Source: Rhodococcus sp. (in: high G+C Gram-positive bacteria)
Lineage (GTDB): Bacteria; Actinomycetota; Actinomycetes; Mycobacteriales; Mycobacteriaceae
DNA length: 64,000 nucleotides
Direction of reading: 5' to 3'
Assembly: GCA_012514505.1 (NCBI GenBank)
Contig: JAAZAD010000348.1
Location: 1 to 64,000 of the forward strand
A program made the position numbers and the translations under genes. Positions 42,501-43,557 of the stretch are shown here, one piece after another. Each line of letters begins with the position of its first letter. Position 1 is the first letter of the stretch. The notes beneath the pieces are model-generated. The model was given only the letters and a program-made list of their open reading frames with translations, did no database searches and was not told where the DNA came from.

Positions 42501-43347
42501 CGGGAAGACTCAGGACCACATCCGTGGTGTCGGTCATTCGCGACAGGTATGCCGCGAAAGCGGCGACGGTGACCGGAGCCGAACTCGAGTTACGGGCCGC
42601 AACAGCTGCGTCCAGCAGATCCGCAGTCTGCTCGGGCAACGCCTGCGACGACACACGTGCGTACGAGGCGACTCGTGCGGCACGTCCGGCGAGGCTGGGC
42701 GCATCCGGCAGATGTGCCGTGCGCTCCGCCCAGTACTCACGATCCTTGGCGAACCGTTCGGAAGCCCGGTAGCGCTGCTCGTCTTCGACGATCTTGACGA
42801 GGTCCTCGGAGCGCCCGGCGGGAGGCTCGTTTCCTTCCACCAGTGCCGTGTAGATCTCGGCGACCCTGGCCACGAGTGCCATGGACCCGAAGCCGTCGAT
42901 CGCGATGTGGTGGATGCGGCAGAACCAGTAGTAGTGGTCTTCGCCGAGGTGGAGCAGGTACACGACGACCAGACGGTCGTCGATCAGGTCGATGGGTGCG
43001 CTGTAGGTCTTGCGCATCCACTCCTGCGCGGTGGCGACGGGATCGGATTCGTCGCGGAGGTCGACGTAGGTGATGGCGTCGTCGAGAGCCTTGTCCACGT
43101 ACTGGAAAGGCACTCCGTCGACCTCGACCAGACGGAGGAAGCCGGAACCGAACTCGCGGCCGGTCCGCTTGCTCGCCTCGGTGAGGAGGTCGAGGTCCAC
43201 GTCGCCACGAAATTCGATGTACTGAGCGATCGTCAGCGGAACATCACCCATGGCGTGCTGCGCAAACCAGATACCGCGCTGTGCAGCCGACAAGGGGAAG
43301 GTTCCATTCGGAACCCCCGCGTCATCTGCTACAAGTCCCGACCTCAA
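9577..43347 (-). CDS. Giant nine-module nonribosomal peptide synthetase
   Basis: One 33,771-bp gene encodes 11,256 aa. I read nine condensation, nine complete adenylation, nine carrier and three epimerisation domains; every C domain keeps HHxxxDG and every carrier keeps LGG(D/N)S. Carriers feeding E domains (modules 1, 8, 9) use LGGDSI, the others LGGNSL or LGGDSL. The first C domain has no upstream module, so it is probably a starter C that N-acylates residue 1. C2 and C9 follow E domains and carry NHHILLDGWS, the D-to-L type. There is no thioesterase or reductase; the protein ends just after E9. The start is TTG at 43347 with GGAG 6 bp upstream; no ATG or GTG gives a sensible N-terminus. 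It should make an acylated nonapeptide incorporating the product of the convergent operon. No MbtH partner is visible. Confidence 0.95.
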   Translation of the reverse strand: MRSGLVADDAGVPNGTFPLSAAQRGIWFAQHAMGDVPLTIAQYIEFRGDVDLDLLTEASKRTGREFGSGFLRLVEVDGVPFQYVDKALDDAITYVDLRDESDPVATAQEWMRKTYSAPIDLIDDRLVVVYLLHLGEDHYYWFCRIHHIAIDGFGSMALVARVAEIYTALVEGNEPPAGRSEDLVKIVEDEQRYRASERFAKDREYWAERTAHLPDAPSLAGRAARVASYARVSSQALPEQTADLLDAAVAARNSSSAPVTVAAFAAYLSRMTDTTDVVLSLPVSARTTATLRRSGGMVSNIVPLRLHITPEMTVSDLVTSAQMELTGALRRQRYRHEDIRRDAGASQGQRGLFGPSVNIMMFHNEIKLGSVVGHQNVLTTGPVEDLSLNIYQGVAGSKIHIDIEANPNLYSRDELDRHHTRFFEFFSRFLSAGDDTPVAALRGMGEQEREQVVRGWNGAAVDVTVESVPRSEATVVDAFEAQVARTPDATALVCGDERIDYATFDARVNALARTLIGMGVGPETKVALSIRRSVDLMVAMYATLKAGGAYVPLDPDHPASRTEYVLESASPLCVLTVARDGSSFPDGVRVVELDSLDLTGVESGPVRDSERVAPLRAENPAYVIYTSGSTGRPKGVAVSHESVLNQVAWVASEYRLGSDDVVLQKTPVTFDVSVWELFSALASGSTLVIAAPDGHRDPDYLAKVIEDERVTATSFVPSMLSVFVASATRAQLASLRLVLVAGEAFPASLASSFRDVSDAALHNLYGPTEFTVHATAGEVDRDDEGVPSIGWPVWNAQAYVLDGHLQPSPIGAAGELYLAGTQTARGYEGRADLTADRFVANPFSDTGARMYRTGDLVKWRSDGSIEYIGRTDFQVKVRGLRIELGEIEAALVADSAVHQAVAVVHDSALGQRLVAYVVPEHGHEVNVSELSIAVGRSVPEYMIPDVIMVIAEMPVGASGKLDRKALPAPVFGESDEEFIAPRTPMEETLARLFCEVLGLDKVSVGASFFALGGDSIVSIQLVSRAKEAGVLLTAREVFERKTVASLAEIAVFSVDADPVHVLEELPGAGIGTMPLTPVAHWMTQQGEDFHRFSQSILLSLPQGVDHDGLLRTLTAVVDRHDALRLSLRRDDAGEWTLETGAAGSVDIAGLVEHVEFEAASFDTELKAAYERAVDSLDPAAGTVIRFVWFTNTDAASDNPARLLVVIHHLAVDGVSWRILVPDFSAAWMQVAAGRNPALEQTGTSLRRWAHGLLDGAKQNARRNELDFWRDTLAGSDPVIGRRSLDERDVVGANAQARVELSADVTEALLTAVPGAFHGGVNDGLLAALALALAEWRSNAGTPHGSALVHLEGHGREESVLPGADLSRTVGWFTSMYPVRIHTDGVDLSDALAGGAAAGSLIKSVKEQIAAIPNRGIGFGSLRYLNRETADSLAALPTPQVSFNYLGRVSTGDIPEAFRDVAWLPDTDTMELSGTRNDSMPMRFALDINAMVGDVDGAQRLTATVDYPAGALEASDVDEFVALWTRALEAIAAHASRPDAGGRTPSDFDLVSPSQRQIDELESAYPGLVDAYSLAPLQFGLLFHASLAGATTDVYTTQLVMDLGGSIDPERLHRAAEGLVARHPNLRTAFLLDESGSGMQIVVDEASVPWSEVDLRSLSDTERDAEVDRLVVNNRTDRFDMTAPPLVRFLLVRLGEDRYRLAITNHHILLDGWSLPILIQDLLTLYATSGDIRALPQPRPYRSYLEWLTTLDVQTSVDAWTAALDGVDGPTLLADSVATEVGRVGDDDADSHDDEPGDITVDLSDQLLDAMNQCSRDLGVTVNTIVQAAWGIVLGRLTGRDDVVFGTTVSGRPPQVSGIEAMLGLFINTLPVRVRVDATDTIAALLERIQTEQTGLLDHHYVGLTDIQQGIGQGTLFDTLMVYESYPLDREALTKGGDIEGLRVLDVTSNDATHYPLAIVAMTDPRLHLTAKFRKDLFTDAEVEHIMGRIVRVLEAFVANPQAPVAGIDILEPAELEAMTSVVGVEDAPTALLPEIFAQSVAVDPEHTALVANGVELTYRELDERSNQLARVLIERGVGPEVFVALGMKRSLHSIVAMWAIAKTGGAFVPVDPRYPADRIAHMVSDSHAVLGLTVAGTANDLPGDIEWLAVDNDETAAEIATRPTAPIAAGERIGEPAVDNTAYVIYTSGTTGLPKGVVVTHTGLANFSEEQRTHYDVEPAARVLHFASPSFDASILEYLLAFGCGATMVVAPADLYGGDELRTFLREQSVSHAFVTPAALASVDPEGLDALECVVVGGEACPPELVERWAPGRRMFNGYGPTEATIMSNVSNPMEPGARIEIGGPVRGVTVYVLDDMLRPVPEGVSGELYIAGPGLSRGYHERLGLTSDRFVANPFAGDGSRMYRTGDVVRFVVDHHHTAGFGVEYVGRSDFQVKVRGFRIELGEIDAALVRHPNIEFAVTVGATMPSGATALVSYVLPSAETAADVPALDVSELPEFLGMTLPSHMIPSAILVLDEIPLTSVGKLDRAALPEPDFAAMQGPITAPRTPDEELVAGVFAEVLGLESVSVTESFFELGGDSLLATKVIARLNAAGGMRLGVRELFESPTVEGLALEVSARSGTGSDRPALVAGPRPARVPLSMAQQSMWLMNRFDTASSAYNIPLAVRLSGNLDIDAMSAAVADVLQRHESLRTAFPDSADGPYQDVVDADQVSFDLTPVRVSEDELRTRLIEFATEGFDVTVAPPLRIRLFATSETEYLLVLVVHHIIADGASLAPLARDVMVAYGARSAGTAPAWSPLPVQYPDFALWQREVLGDPTDAESLSAKQVSYWMDKLSGIPELLELPTDRPRPARQSMRGDFVDFAIDPGVYGRLDEVAKKHGASMFMVAHTALAVLLSRLSNSGDIAIGTPLAARSDQALDDLVGMFVNTLVLRTEVDPGAAFVDLLGRVRESDLSAFENSDIPFERLVEARNTRRSSAYSPLFQVMLSFQNNRIGTLELPGLTVQVLEDMDEGAKYDLTLTLTEQFDESGRPNVVSGRITYATDLFDSSSVARIAERFTRILEAVAADPQVAAGDIDILTDSERTKLRKPEVRRPMTVRELPALLAAAVQVAPEAVAVAHDGMQVTYREFDERLRLMSGPMSERGMSQDAIVSVVLSGLVPTIMMAPPTADGQDGFGVILDKVIEDAHGLVGDIDLAAFEPEAAAEPSNEPSESVRPLARAVSLWQKTVEKNPNAAVVVSDGVTTTRRELNRRANQLARALQARGVRPDDVVALVVPRSLDWIVGMLATWKIGAAYSPFDQAWALDRITGLVEASGARAVVTTSAWSDAADAPFDVLVLDEPDTIEHLESLEANDFADDPWAAPGAGERLAYVISTSGSTGRPKPTMVPMRGVSNTFQWYRSELDFTEGTGVLVASSPLFDLTQKNIWGSIAYGGVLHLATPGFDPMPILEKIGTGDVAVANMAPSAFEVLADLDDNGVLTNLDVVILGGEQIRPAACAPLIGSKTRMLNTYGPTETSDTTSFYEVDLSSADAEQGLIPIGAAFGGVEYEVLDARLRRVPQGVTGELYIGGIVVGRGYGGMTGTTASRFVASPFSDGARIYRTGDLVRERADGELIFLGRSDFQVKIRGLRVELGEIESALTSDARVLQSIVVVHGENEQARLAAYVTAASDADLDTDALLSNLRSTLPSHMVPDVVTVLDEMPLNASGKIDRKSLPAPVFPESTVEFVGPRTPLEEIVAGIFADVIGSDRVSVHSSFFDLGGNSLSATRVAARVSAATGAVVGMRDLFEAPTVSELATFVESLGGEGTPRPPLVPRTRPAEPPLSLAQQRMWFLNRFDPTSPAYNIPLTVRLSGDLDVDALGGALSDVIERHEALRTVYPEGKDGAYQLILPASDAVIDVEAVDVSEATLQQELFAFASNGFDVTDTIPVRTKLFRIDATEHVLVMVMHHIASDGGSTLPLARDVMMAYTARVEKTTPQWPQLPVQYADYSLWQREVLGTPEDADSLAARQVGYWKETLAGLPDVLSLPVDRPRPTVRSMAGGSVTFTIGESLHRQLGALARDRGVSVFMVLHGALAVLLARVSSTDDIAIGTAVAGRGDEAVEDLVGMFVNTLVLRTFVESSTSFGDLLEQVRETDLQAFSNLDVPFEQLVEEIDPARSTSHSPLFQVVLSHQVNAVPTLEFSGLEATPGAVDVEFSKFDLTVDLSETWSDSGEPTGVYGVLGFATDIFDEQTVQGLADRFVRILESIAESTNIAVGDIPILDPEETAALSPVRGIAGVDPVTLPTILASAVAANPDGIAVVDGDATITYRELDERSNRIARVLIDRGVSAETFVALGITRSISSILGIWAVTKSGGAYVPIDPQYPSDRIEHMVTDSGVALGLSVSAEIDRLPGDVEWLVLDSDEFEKTCAQYPATPVRDDERRAAVEPSNSAYVIYTSGTTGKPKGVVVTHRGLANFAAEQRDRYDVSTASRTLHFASPSFDASVLELLLAFGAGATMVIAPTDVYGGPEFAQFLREQRVTHGFVTPSALASVDPTGLDDFQYVVAGGEAVPGELAARWAPNRKLFNGYGPTETTIMTNISDPMDAAGPVTIGGPIRGTSALVLDDRLRPVPVGIAGELYLSGLGLSRGYHRRTGLTADRFVANPHGDDGSRMYRTGDVVRWRKDENGELTVEYVGRSDQQVKVRGFRIELGEIDAVLARHSDVDFATTSVVNGPAGDSVLVSYVLPPEGAAFDVNALLDHVGEFVPNYMVPATVVPLDSIPLTPVGKLDRRRLPEPEFVSQEREYRAPETGTERTVASIFGEVLGVDRVGRDDAFFDLGGNSLVATRVISRLNAALGSQVGVRELFEAPTVAGLARRVDELGTGNEARPALVPRPRPDRIPLSLAQQRMWFANRFDPASASYNIPLALRLEGELDVSALQAALADVLERHEVLRTTFPGSPDGAYQVVHGVEEAGVDLAVVPVDGEEELKRRIFEFATTGFDVTKTVPVRAALFGADRDDHVLVIVIHHISADGGSMAPLARDLIVAYSARTAGTAPNWEPLPVQFADFAVWEREVIGSDEDPDSLASRQMEYWKQTLDGLPDVLDLPLDRQRTPGRVPDGARVEFELSPELKNSLNAIAQDTNSTLYMVVHAAFAVLLSRLSGTEDIAVGTPVGGRGDAALDNLVGMFVNTLVLRTGVPQSSSFREVLAGARDTDLGAFGNADVPFERVVEVVAGSRSTTAAPLVQVMFTFQNNEEARVELPGLVVTALDEEFTLAKFDLTLAIDEQGSAEAGPTRAVFTYATDIFDEATVRSFADRFLLILEAVTADSSAPVGDIDILSDTEREELGGVVASAPASLTSHARTEELAAQPLPDLLDTAASLNPDGIALSHNGNDVTYRQLHEKSTELAKTLAGVGVGPEAAITVALSTLLPGLLDGASGDGFADQFAEMLAGVIAGASSMPALGSGALLVDLLADWNEQVDSDPEALALEGDGLTLSRGELDKRANQLANELIARGVRPDDVVALVVPRSVSWIVGMLATWKVGAGYAPIDPEHPTERIAGMLDDSAARAVVATSSWKGAAEIGVDVLVVDEPDTAARLAEQDDSRPDNRWTEPGAGARLAYVITTSGSTGRPKPAFVPMAGFSNMMAWYRDEMDLGSDDSTLVSSAPGFDLTQKNVWGPLSRGTAIHLAVPGFEPQSMLRQIAEHQLTIVNMAPGAFEMLVELETADELSSIRKIAVGGEAVKAAPLKKFLDRGVLCLNNYGPTEASDIVTSYVIAPEDAVSDQLRLPIGPAVADVQLYVLDARMRRVPDGMTGELYVGGIAVGRGYGNMFGLTSTRFVADPFGDSGTRMYRTGDLVRRRSDKNYDFLGRTDFQVKLRGLRIELGEIEFAVLAHQDVAQTVVVVHEGERGQHLVAYAVPTAEAGAAAAFDTAPVFETLHRKLPDYMVPDQIVVLDEMPLTGNGKIDRKRLPEPNFDEAAHEYVAPRTPVEEIVAGVFAEVLGVDRVGVDDSFFDLGGNSLNATRVVARLDLALGTELTVRSVFENPTVEGVATLVEQSDTSGRERIPLVAGQRPDRIPLSLAQSRMWFINQFDTESAAYNLPMAVRLRGELDVAAMHSALADVMERHESLRTVFPESVDGPYQDVRETSDVLPDLVAEPVSEDEMYSRAYGLANSGFDVSVNVPIRVALLRAGENDHVLVLVVHHISADGGSMAPLFRDMMSAYLARTAGTAPHWEPMSVQYADFAIWQRQVLGDESDPESLAAEQIEHWKKALDGVPELLELPTDFTRPAVQSMRGATIDFDIDAETHRDLAAVARSNNASMFMVVHAAFAVLLERLSSSADVTIGTPIAGRGVREVDEMVGMFVNTLVLRSNVTPDESFTDLLAAVRESDLSAFAHGEVPFERLVEVLDVPRSTAHQPLFQVALAFNDTGSTSLELPGLDVSVLETPLDVAKFDLQLSVGERREDGVPAGISASFNYATDLFAEDSVRLFAERFVRILRAIVADPTRVVGDIEILDAGEKAALAPVRGRESVDPQTLPVLLRSGVDIAPEAVAVSFEGRELSYRELDEQSNRLARTLIDRGVGPENYVALAITRSIESIVGIWAIAKSGAAYMPIDPKLPFERVTEMLEDSGTVLGLTVPSIESKLPTTVPWLVLGSEALDTEVAKQAATAITDEDRVATLAVDHPAYLIYTSGSTGKPKGVVVTHRGLANLTGEVREQYVATAQSRFLHVASPSFDTSVGELLAAFSAGATLVIAPADVFGGDELADLIRRERVENIVITPTALMTVDPEGLDSVKSVVVGGDVCKPELVAKWAPGRQMRNAYGPTETTVIVTITDPLVVGERITIGSPLRGVETLVLDARLRPVPKGVPGELYIGGPAVTRGYHDRPVVTAERFVANPYGEPGARMYRTGDVVRWTDGHQVEYVGRSDFQVKVRGFRVELGEIDAALTSQPEVEFAVTVGLPNPAGQTALVAYVVPTNGSVVDADALKDVVAQSLPPYMVPSVIVEMDEIPLTAIGKLDRKRLPEPEFVTATTEFRAASSNTEHAIADIFAEVLGTESVSVDDSFFDLGGNSLSATRVVSRIGQVVGTRIGVRELFEAPTVAEMAVRVADLTGSADARPVLKAGPRPEHIPLSLAQSRMWFINRFDPDSAAYNIPLAVRLTGKLDPEALQAAVFDVVERHETLRTVYPDSPEGAHQVILPMDQVSLDVAPVRVDENELREQLVAMATTGFDVTADVPPVRLRLFEVGSNDFVLALVIHHVSTDGESLAPFVRDVMTAYMARVSGNAPEFEPLAVQYADYAIWQRELLGSEDDENSLLTQQVNFWRKSLAGAPDLLELPLDHPRPPQQTLRGSRVEFTVAGELHDRLASIAKQHNASVFMVVHAAFATLLSRLSGSDDIAVGTPIAGRGERELDGVVGMFVNTLALRVQVDGERTFSDIVEGARESDLAAFSHADVPFERLVEVLNPARSMAHHPIFQVGYSFQNTTKATLELPDLTVAPLEVGNDTAQFDLHLILSDSADGEDMAGVFTYATDLFEEQTVQRFADSFVRVLSAATANPDLPVGDLPILDRSERRLVVSSLNATDHELPAATLPDLFDAAVSASPDAPAIVFDGERLTYREFDQRANRLARHLMSLGVGPETIVGLALYRSVDLLVAMYAVAKSGGAYLPIDPDHPAERTAYVLQSAQPVCVLTTSAIAPDLPGDAQHIALDELDLGGVDDAPVSDSERTAPLHPDNTAYVIYTSGSTGRPKGVAVPHAAIANQLRWKQAQYPLGGDDAVLLKTPATFDLSVWEFWWALTAGARLVVATPDGHKDPAYLADLIESESVTTLHFVPSLLSAFLAVARPQQIACVRRVLCIGEALPADVVTRFRAVSDAEIHNLYGPTEAAVSVTYYECGDETSGSVPIGRPEWNTQTYVLDTRLNPVPVGVTGELYLAGDQLARGYFGRFDLTSDRFVANPFGGGTRMYRTGDLVRWSRDGNLDYIGRSDFQVKVRGFRIELGEVERALVAHPSVAQAVAVVHSDRHTGDQLVAYLVAETGMTLDLLDISSYAGKSVPGYMVPAALIPLDELPLSINGKLDRKALPEPEFGSTGEHYRAPRTPVEEIVASIFEDVLGRDRISVDDSFFDLGGNSLIATRVVARVNAALEATIGVRELFEAPSVAALATRAEHSATEASTRPPLVAQQRPGRIPLSPAQSRMWFINQFDTASAAYNIPLAIRLSGELDVDAVRSALADVVERHETLRTRYPDDGHGPVQVVVPRDEAGVDLVTETVADEHEMRLRVIDLVTRGFDVSAGVPVRANLLRLNETEHVLAIVIHHISADGASTAPLARDVVIAYSAHVAGTEPGWAPLDVQYADFSLWQHELLGDEKDPESLSAKQIGYWQEALAGLPDVLPLPTDRPRPQSQSLRGANFDFEIDSDLRARLTELARENNASLFMVAHAALAVLLARLSGTDDIAVGTAIEGRGESALDDIVGMFVNTLVLRTQVDSEARFADLLAAVRHDDLGAFTHKDVPFERLVEILQPERSTAFTPLFQVALAFQNVEQAHVELPGLTIQGLDGGMSSSKFDLQLTLADEDDAMRGVFTYATDLFDESTIRGFADRFRWILDAVTTDSAVRVGDIDILGETERRALTPVRGKESADPLTMVEILEAAASQDPAAVAIVCGDETVTYQELDERSNRLARVLIDRGVGAEDFVALALTRSVESVLSVWAVAKTGAAFVPVDPSYPYERILHMVTDSAASVGLVTTTHVAELPGTVDWLVLDDPEFADVCGAASAAPVTDGERLRPIRIADAAYVIYTSGSTGLPKGVVVTHAGLANVTSDHRDHLGVTAQSRVLHFASPSFDASVFELLYPVAAGATMVIAPGVIYGGEELARLLKDQRVTHAFVTPAALTTVDPAGLDNVEVICVAGEACPPELMARWAPGRKMFNLYGPSEATIWSTSSEAMQPGEPVTIGGPTRGVDLVVLDSRLAPVPVGVPGELYVSGPSVARGYNNRFGLTAERFVANPFGGAGERLYRTGDVVRWVPTDDGHVLDYVGRSDFQVKVRGFRIELGEIDAELGRHPSVDFAITMGHHREQTGQTVLVSYVMPAPGQTIDVAELSSFVSETLPGYMVPSSIMAISEVPLTPAGKLDRKALPEPQFVSMSSDFRAPSGAMEETIAGVFAEVLGVERVSVDDSFFELGGDSIVSIQLTTRAKAAGVLFAARDVFERKTVAGIAEVAVWSSESEVVTLEELPGGGVGEVALTPIAHWLLDTAGSFDRFSQAVLLKLPVGVTREDVVTTVDAVLAQHDVLRSRLTGTGTDRTFESLSVGDAFGAGELIERLEITAAPGTSEFAEFGQNAMNRAADRLDPAAGRMVQFVWFDPAPELGDTGGRLLVLAHHLVVDGVSWRILVPDFVAAGSQVSQGQQPQLPATGSSMRAWANGLVEEARSPHRSAELDFWQRTLAGEDPLLGSRALDPKRDVISSTSRTSITFSTELTEALLTKVPEVVQGGVNDGLLTALALAVSWWRAGRGIADSSVLINLEGHGREEETVPGADLARTVGWFTTLFPVRLDIGRADLDDAFSGGPGAGIALKAVKEQLLAVPDHGIGYGLLRYLNEETGAALAGLPTPQIGFNYLGKAGAVELPEELRELGWIPDSDSGEFGGAMDDDMVAPAVLSINAVTSETASGPELSASFAFATGILEAEEVGELAQLWHTAAAALAEYATKPGSGGLTPSDVHLVSIGQGELEVLEQKYQGVRDVWPLAPLQSGLYFHSVFAEQTIDVYTAQVVLDLAGTVDADRLRAAANALIARHANLRTAFVQNESGAPVQVVLDDVEMPWREVDLRSLSGAEQDEEIARLVTEHRSGRFDMTRPPLMRCLLIRTGADTYRFSISNHHILLDGWSMPLLMKDLLVLYATRGDATHLPRVRGYRDFLSWLSERDAQVSRNAWAHALAGLDAPTVVAPAPPQSGAERPGPVKYPVRVGAAVSEELARVARDRGVTMNTIVQAAWGLLLARMTGSEDVVFGATVSGRPPEVSGVESMIGLFINTLPIRVRIDPNESLVGLLERLQAEQSSLLDHHHVGLPEIQQIAGIGGLFDTLTIFESYPVDRAGLTESSDIDGLRVEGVNIADASHYPLTLLAQSDSEVSLALEYLPDVFDHQTIERLGSRLDKILHTVATRNSTLVGDIDLLTAEERALVVDGWNDTRRPVAATSVVDMFDEQVALTPDATAVVAEGESLTYAQFADRVNRLARHLISIGVGPDLVVGVALDRSLDMVVSLYAILQAGGAYVPIDPQHPAQRIEYVVASAKPACIITASAEFAAGDTPVVRMDQFDPAAFDGGPIRADERLAAAGPENLAYTLYTSGSTGRPKGVQISHRALANQLSWLQGEYGIGSDDVVLQKTPFTFDASVWELFLPLVVGGRLVVAGPDGHRDPGYMADAVAAEKVTVIQFVPTVLDMFLDVADADRCGSLRYVFAGGEALPQATAVRVESLGKARLVNLYGPTEATINSTAYTVNSTEAHTTAPIGSPAWNTQAYVLDARLIPTPIGVAGELYLAGTQLARGYVGGPGVSSDRFVANPFVDDGSRMYRTGDLVSWNEHGAIEFVGRTDFQVKIRGLRIELGEIENALARHENVAKAAVIVLESAVGPRLAAYVVPQSGRSVDTSELGGFAAQSLPEYMVPDAIVVLDELPMGTSGKLDRRALPVPEFAATTEFRAPRTEMEATLADLFGELLGRDRIGIDDSFFELGGDSIGSIQLVSRARAAGIHFTARDVFECRTVAQLVATVEAGGVVTLEEFEGGGSGTVPLTPIAAKMVDRGGDYNQFVMPMTLSLPEGIDRRQVVETVTAVVDAHDVLRSRLVDTESGPQLDIAPAGETNVNDWIHRAEFDPAESAGPMSLAEVIKAESGNALDRLDPRAGAMIELVWLEPTDPSARGVLVIVPHHLVVDSVSWRILVPDFAIAGAQVAEGTTPALQPVGTSLRRWTDGLIEAAQLPERAAELDVWRGILDGPDPLLGSRALDLDVDVFHTVTRTQVDVPVAVTEALLESAPDELGGDLSDVLATALAMATAEWRRARGVDHPATLVTLEGHGREESVVPGADLSRTVGWFTTMYPARLDLSGIDLSDALMGGSSAVDAVHAVRDQLAVIPDKGIGYGMLRYLNEDTAAVMREWPEPQIVFNYIGRVSTAEIPEALRGLGWLPDADAPELGGADKSALPAQAVLDIQSVVTDTDDGLQLTAYMGFPSAILTKNEVDEFAALWITALTALVACGEDRP
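9580..14225 (-). other. NRPS module 9: C9 - A9 - T9 - E9, no thioesterase
   Basis: C9 at about residues 9713-10166 (NHHILLDGWS, D-to-L type), A9 at about 10193-10693, carrier near 10733 (LGGDSIG) and E9 at about 10780-11256. The pocket reads D-A-W-Q-F-G-L-I-N-K, which resembles glutamine codes of indigoidine-synthetase type. E9 has HHLVVDS where the motif normally ends DG. The protein stops directly after E9 with VACGEDRP; no docking or release domain is visible. Confidence 0.83.
14230..18850 (-). other. NRPS module 8: C8 - A8 - T8 - E8
   Basis: C8 at about residues 8170-8623 (HHISADGAS), A8 at about 8640-9136, carrier near 9182 (LGGDSIV) and E8 at about 9227-9703 (HHLVVDGVSW). The pocket reads D-A-F-F-C-A-L-I-W-K and is unassigned. 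Residue 8 should be D-configured. Confidence 0.85.
18855..22030 (-). other. NRPS module 7: C7 - A7 - T7
   Basis: C7 at about residues 7110-7560 (HHVSTDGES), A7 at about 7583-8080 and carrier near 8125. The pocket reads D-L-W-H-L-I-L-V-S-K. It shares some positions with serine-type codes but differs at key ones, so it is left unassigned. Confidence 0.85.
22035..25200 (-). other. NRPS module 6: C6 - A6 - T6
   Basis: C6 at about residues 6050-6503 (HHISADGGS), A6 at about 6528-7026 and carrier near 7065. The pocket reads D-T-G-V-V-G-A-V-I-K. I cannot assign the substrate. Confidence 0.85.
25205..28745 (-). other. NRPS module 5: C5 - A remnant - A5 - T5
   Basis: C5 at about residues 4870-5326 (HHISADGGS), a truncated A-domain start at about 5353-5453, full A5 at about 5460-5966 and carrier near 6008. 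A5 shares with A3 the TSGSTGRPKP core and FDLTQKN strand; its pocket reads D-L-K-N-A-G-N-D-I-K. Related but not identical substrates for positions 3 and 5 are likely. Confidence 0.82.
26990..27290 (-). other. Truncated adenylation-domain remnant before A5
   Basis: The architecture matches the remnant before A3. An A-domain start (LPDLLDTAASLNPDGIAL, VTYRQLHEKSTELAKTLAGVG) stops after about 65 residues. A C-terminal C-domain-like stretch (FADQFAEMLAGVIAGAS) follows, and then full A5 begins. Confidence 0.75.
28750..31925 (-). other. NRPS module 4: C4 - A4 - T4
   Basis: C4 at about residues 3810-4266 (HHIASDGGS), A4 at about 4283-4783 and carrier near 4828 (LGGNSLV). The pocket reads D-A-L-F-V-G-G-I-M-K, the same as A2. 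Confidence 0.85.
31930..35495 (-). other. NRPS module 3: C3 - A remnant - A3 - T3
   Basis: C3 at about residues 2627-3080 (HHIIADGAS), an incomplete A-domain start at about 3092-3203, full A3 at about 3220-3720 and carrier near 3766. A3 is an unusual subtype: core A3 reads STSGSTGRPKP (Pro where Gly is expected), the pocket strand is FDLTQKN, and the pocket reads D-L-K-N-I-G-T-D-T-K. The A10 lysine (NASGKIDRK) is intact, so it should be active. It shares this architecture with module 5. Confidence 0.82.
33740..34075 (-). other. Truncated adenylation-domain remnant before A3
   Basis: After the normal C-A linker (DILTDSERTKL) the protein begins an A domain (LPALLAAAVQVAPEAVAV, VTYREFDERLRLMSGPMSERG). 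It breaks off after about 65 residues and re-enters a sequence like the end of a C domain (GVILDKVIED, VGDIDLAAFEP). Complete A3 then begins at about residue 3220. It looks like a recombination scar within the gene. Confidence 0.75.
35500..38735 (-). other. NRPS module 2: C2 - A2 - T2
   Basis: C2 at about residues 1543-2003 (NHHILLDGWS, D-to-L type), A2 at about 2028-2533 and carrier serine near 2580 (LGGDSLL). My reading of the pocket is D-A-L-F-V-G-G-I-M-K, a hydrophobic pocket identical to that of A4. Residues 2 and 4 of the peptide are therefore probably the same amino acid. Confidence 0.85.
38740..43347 (-). other. NRPS module 1: starter C - A1 - T1 - E1
   Basis: Starter condensation domain at residues 1 to about 450 (HHIAIDGFG), A1 at about 473-965, carrier serine near residue 1015 (LGGDSI) and epimerase at about 1062-1537 (HHLAVDGVSW). 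By alignment to the GrsA pocket positions I read the A1 specificity residues as D-V-W-S-L-A-L-V-H-K. That matches no code I can name with confidence. The domain order predicts an N-acyl-D-amino acid. Confidence 0.85.
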
Positions 43348-43350
43348 GGG

Positions 43351-43557
43351 TTACTCCATTCTCGAACGTGCGGCCGACCGCGTCACCGTCTGATGGCCTG
43401 TGTACATGGTGTGTGTTCGACGGGAAGCGTCATACGCTCGAGGGCTTCGTGGGCTCGACATTTTCGACATCGGTCGTTTCGATACCAATTGCGTCATCTT
43501 CTCGCGCTGGTCGACGAGTCCCACCACACCCGAAACTGTGTCGTTCACAAGGTTCAT
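43351..43557 (-). CDS. Candidate small protein translationally coupled to the NRPS
   Basis: A 68-aa reading frame begins MNLVNDTVSGVVGLVDQREK at an ATG with GGAG 6 bp upstream. Its TAA at 43353-43351 lies 3 bp before the NRPS TTG, and the final codons ATG GAG TAA contain the NRPS ribosome binding site. Terminating ribosomes would therefore reach a weak TTG start. The composition is Ser/Arg/Lys/Met-rich with no domain I recognise. It is not an MbtH protein: the NPFDD start and conserved tryptophans are absent. It could be a real small protein, a coupling leader or chance. Confidence 0.45.
   Translation of the reverse strand: MNLVNDTVSGVVGLVDQREKMTQLVSKRPMSKMSSPRSPRAYDASRRTHTMYTGHQTVTRSAARSRME

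Noticed and set aside
43351-43557. MbtH-like protein upstream of the NRPS
   Set aside because: The small frame is the right size and place, but lacks the NPFDD start and the conserved tryptophans and prolines of MbtH proteins.
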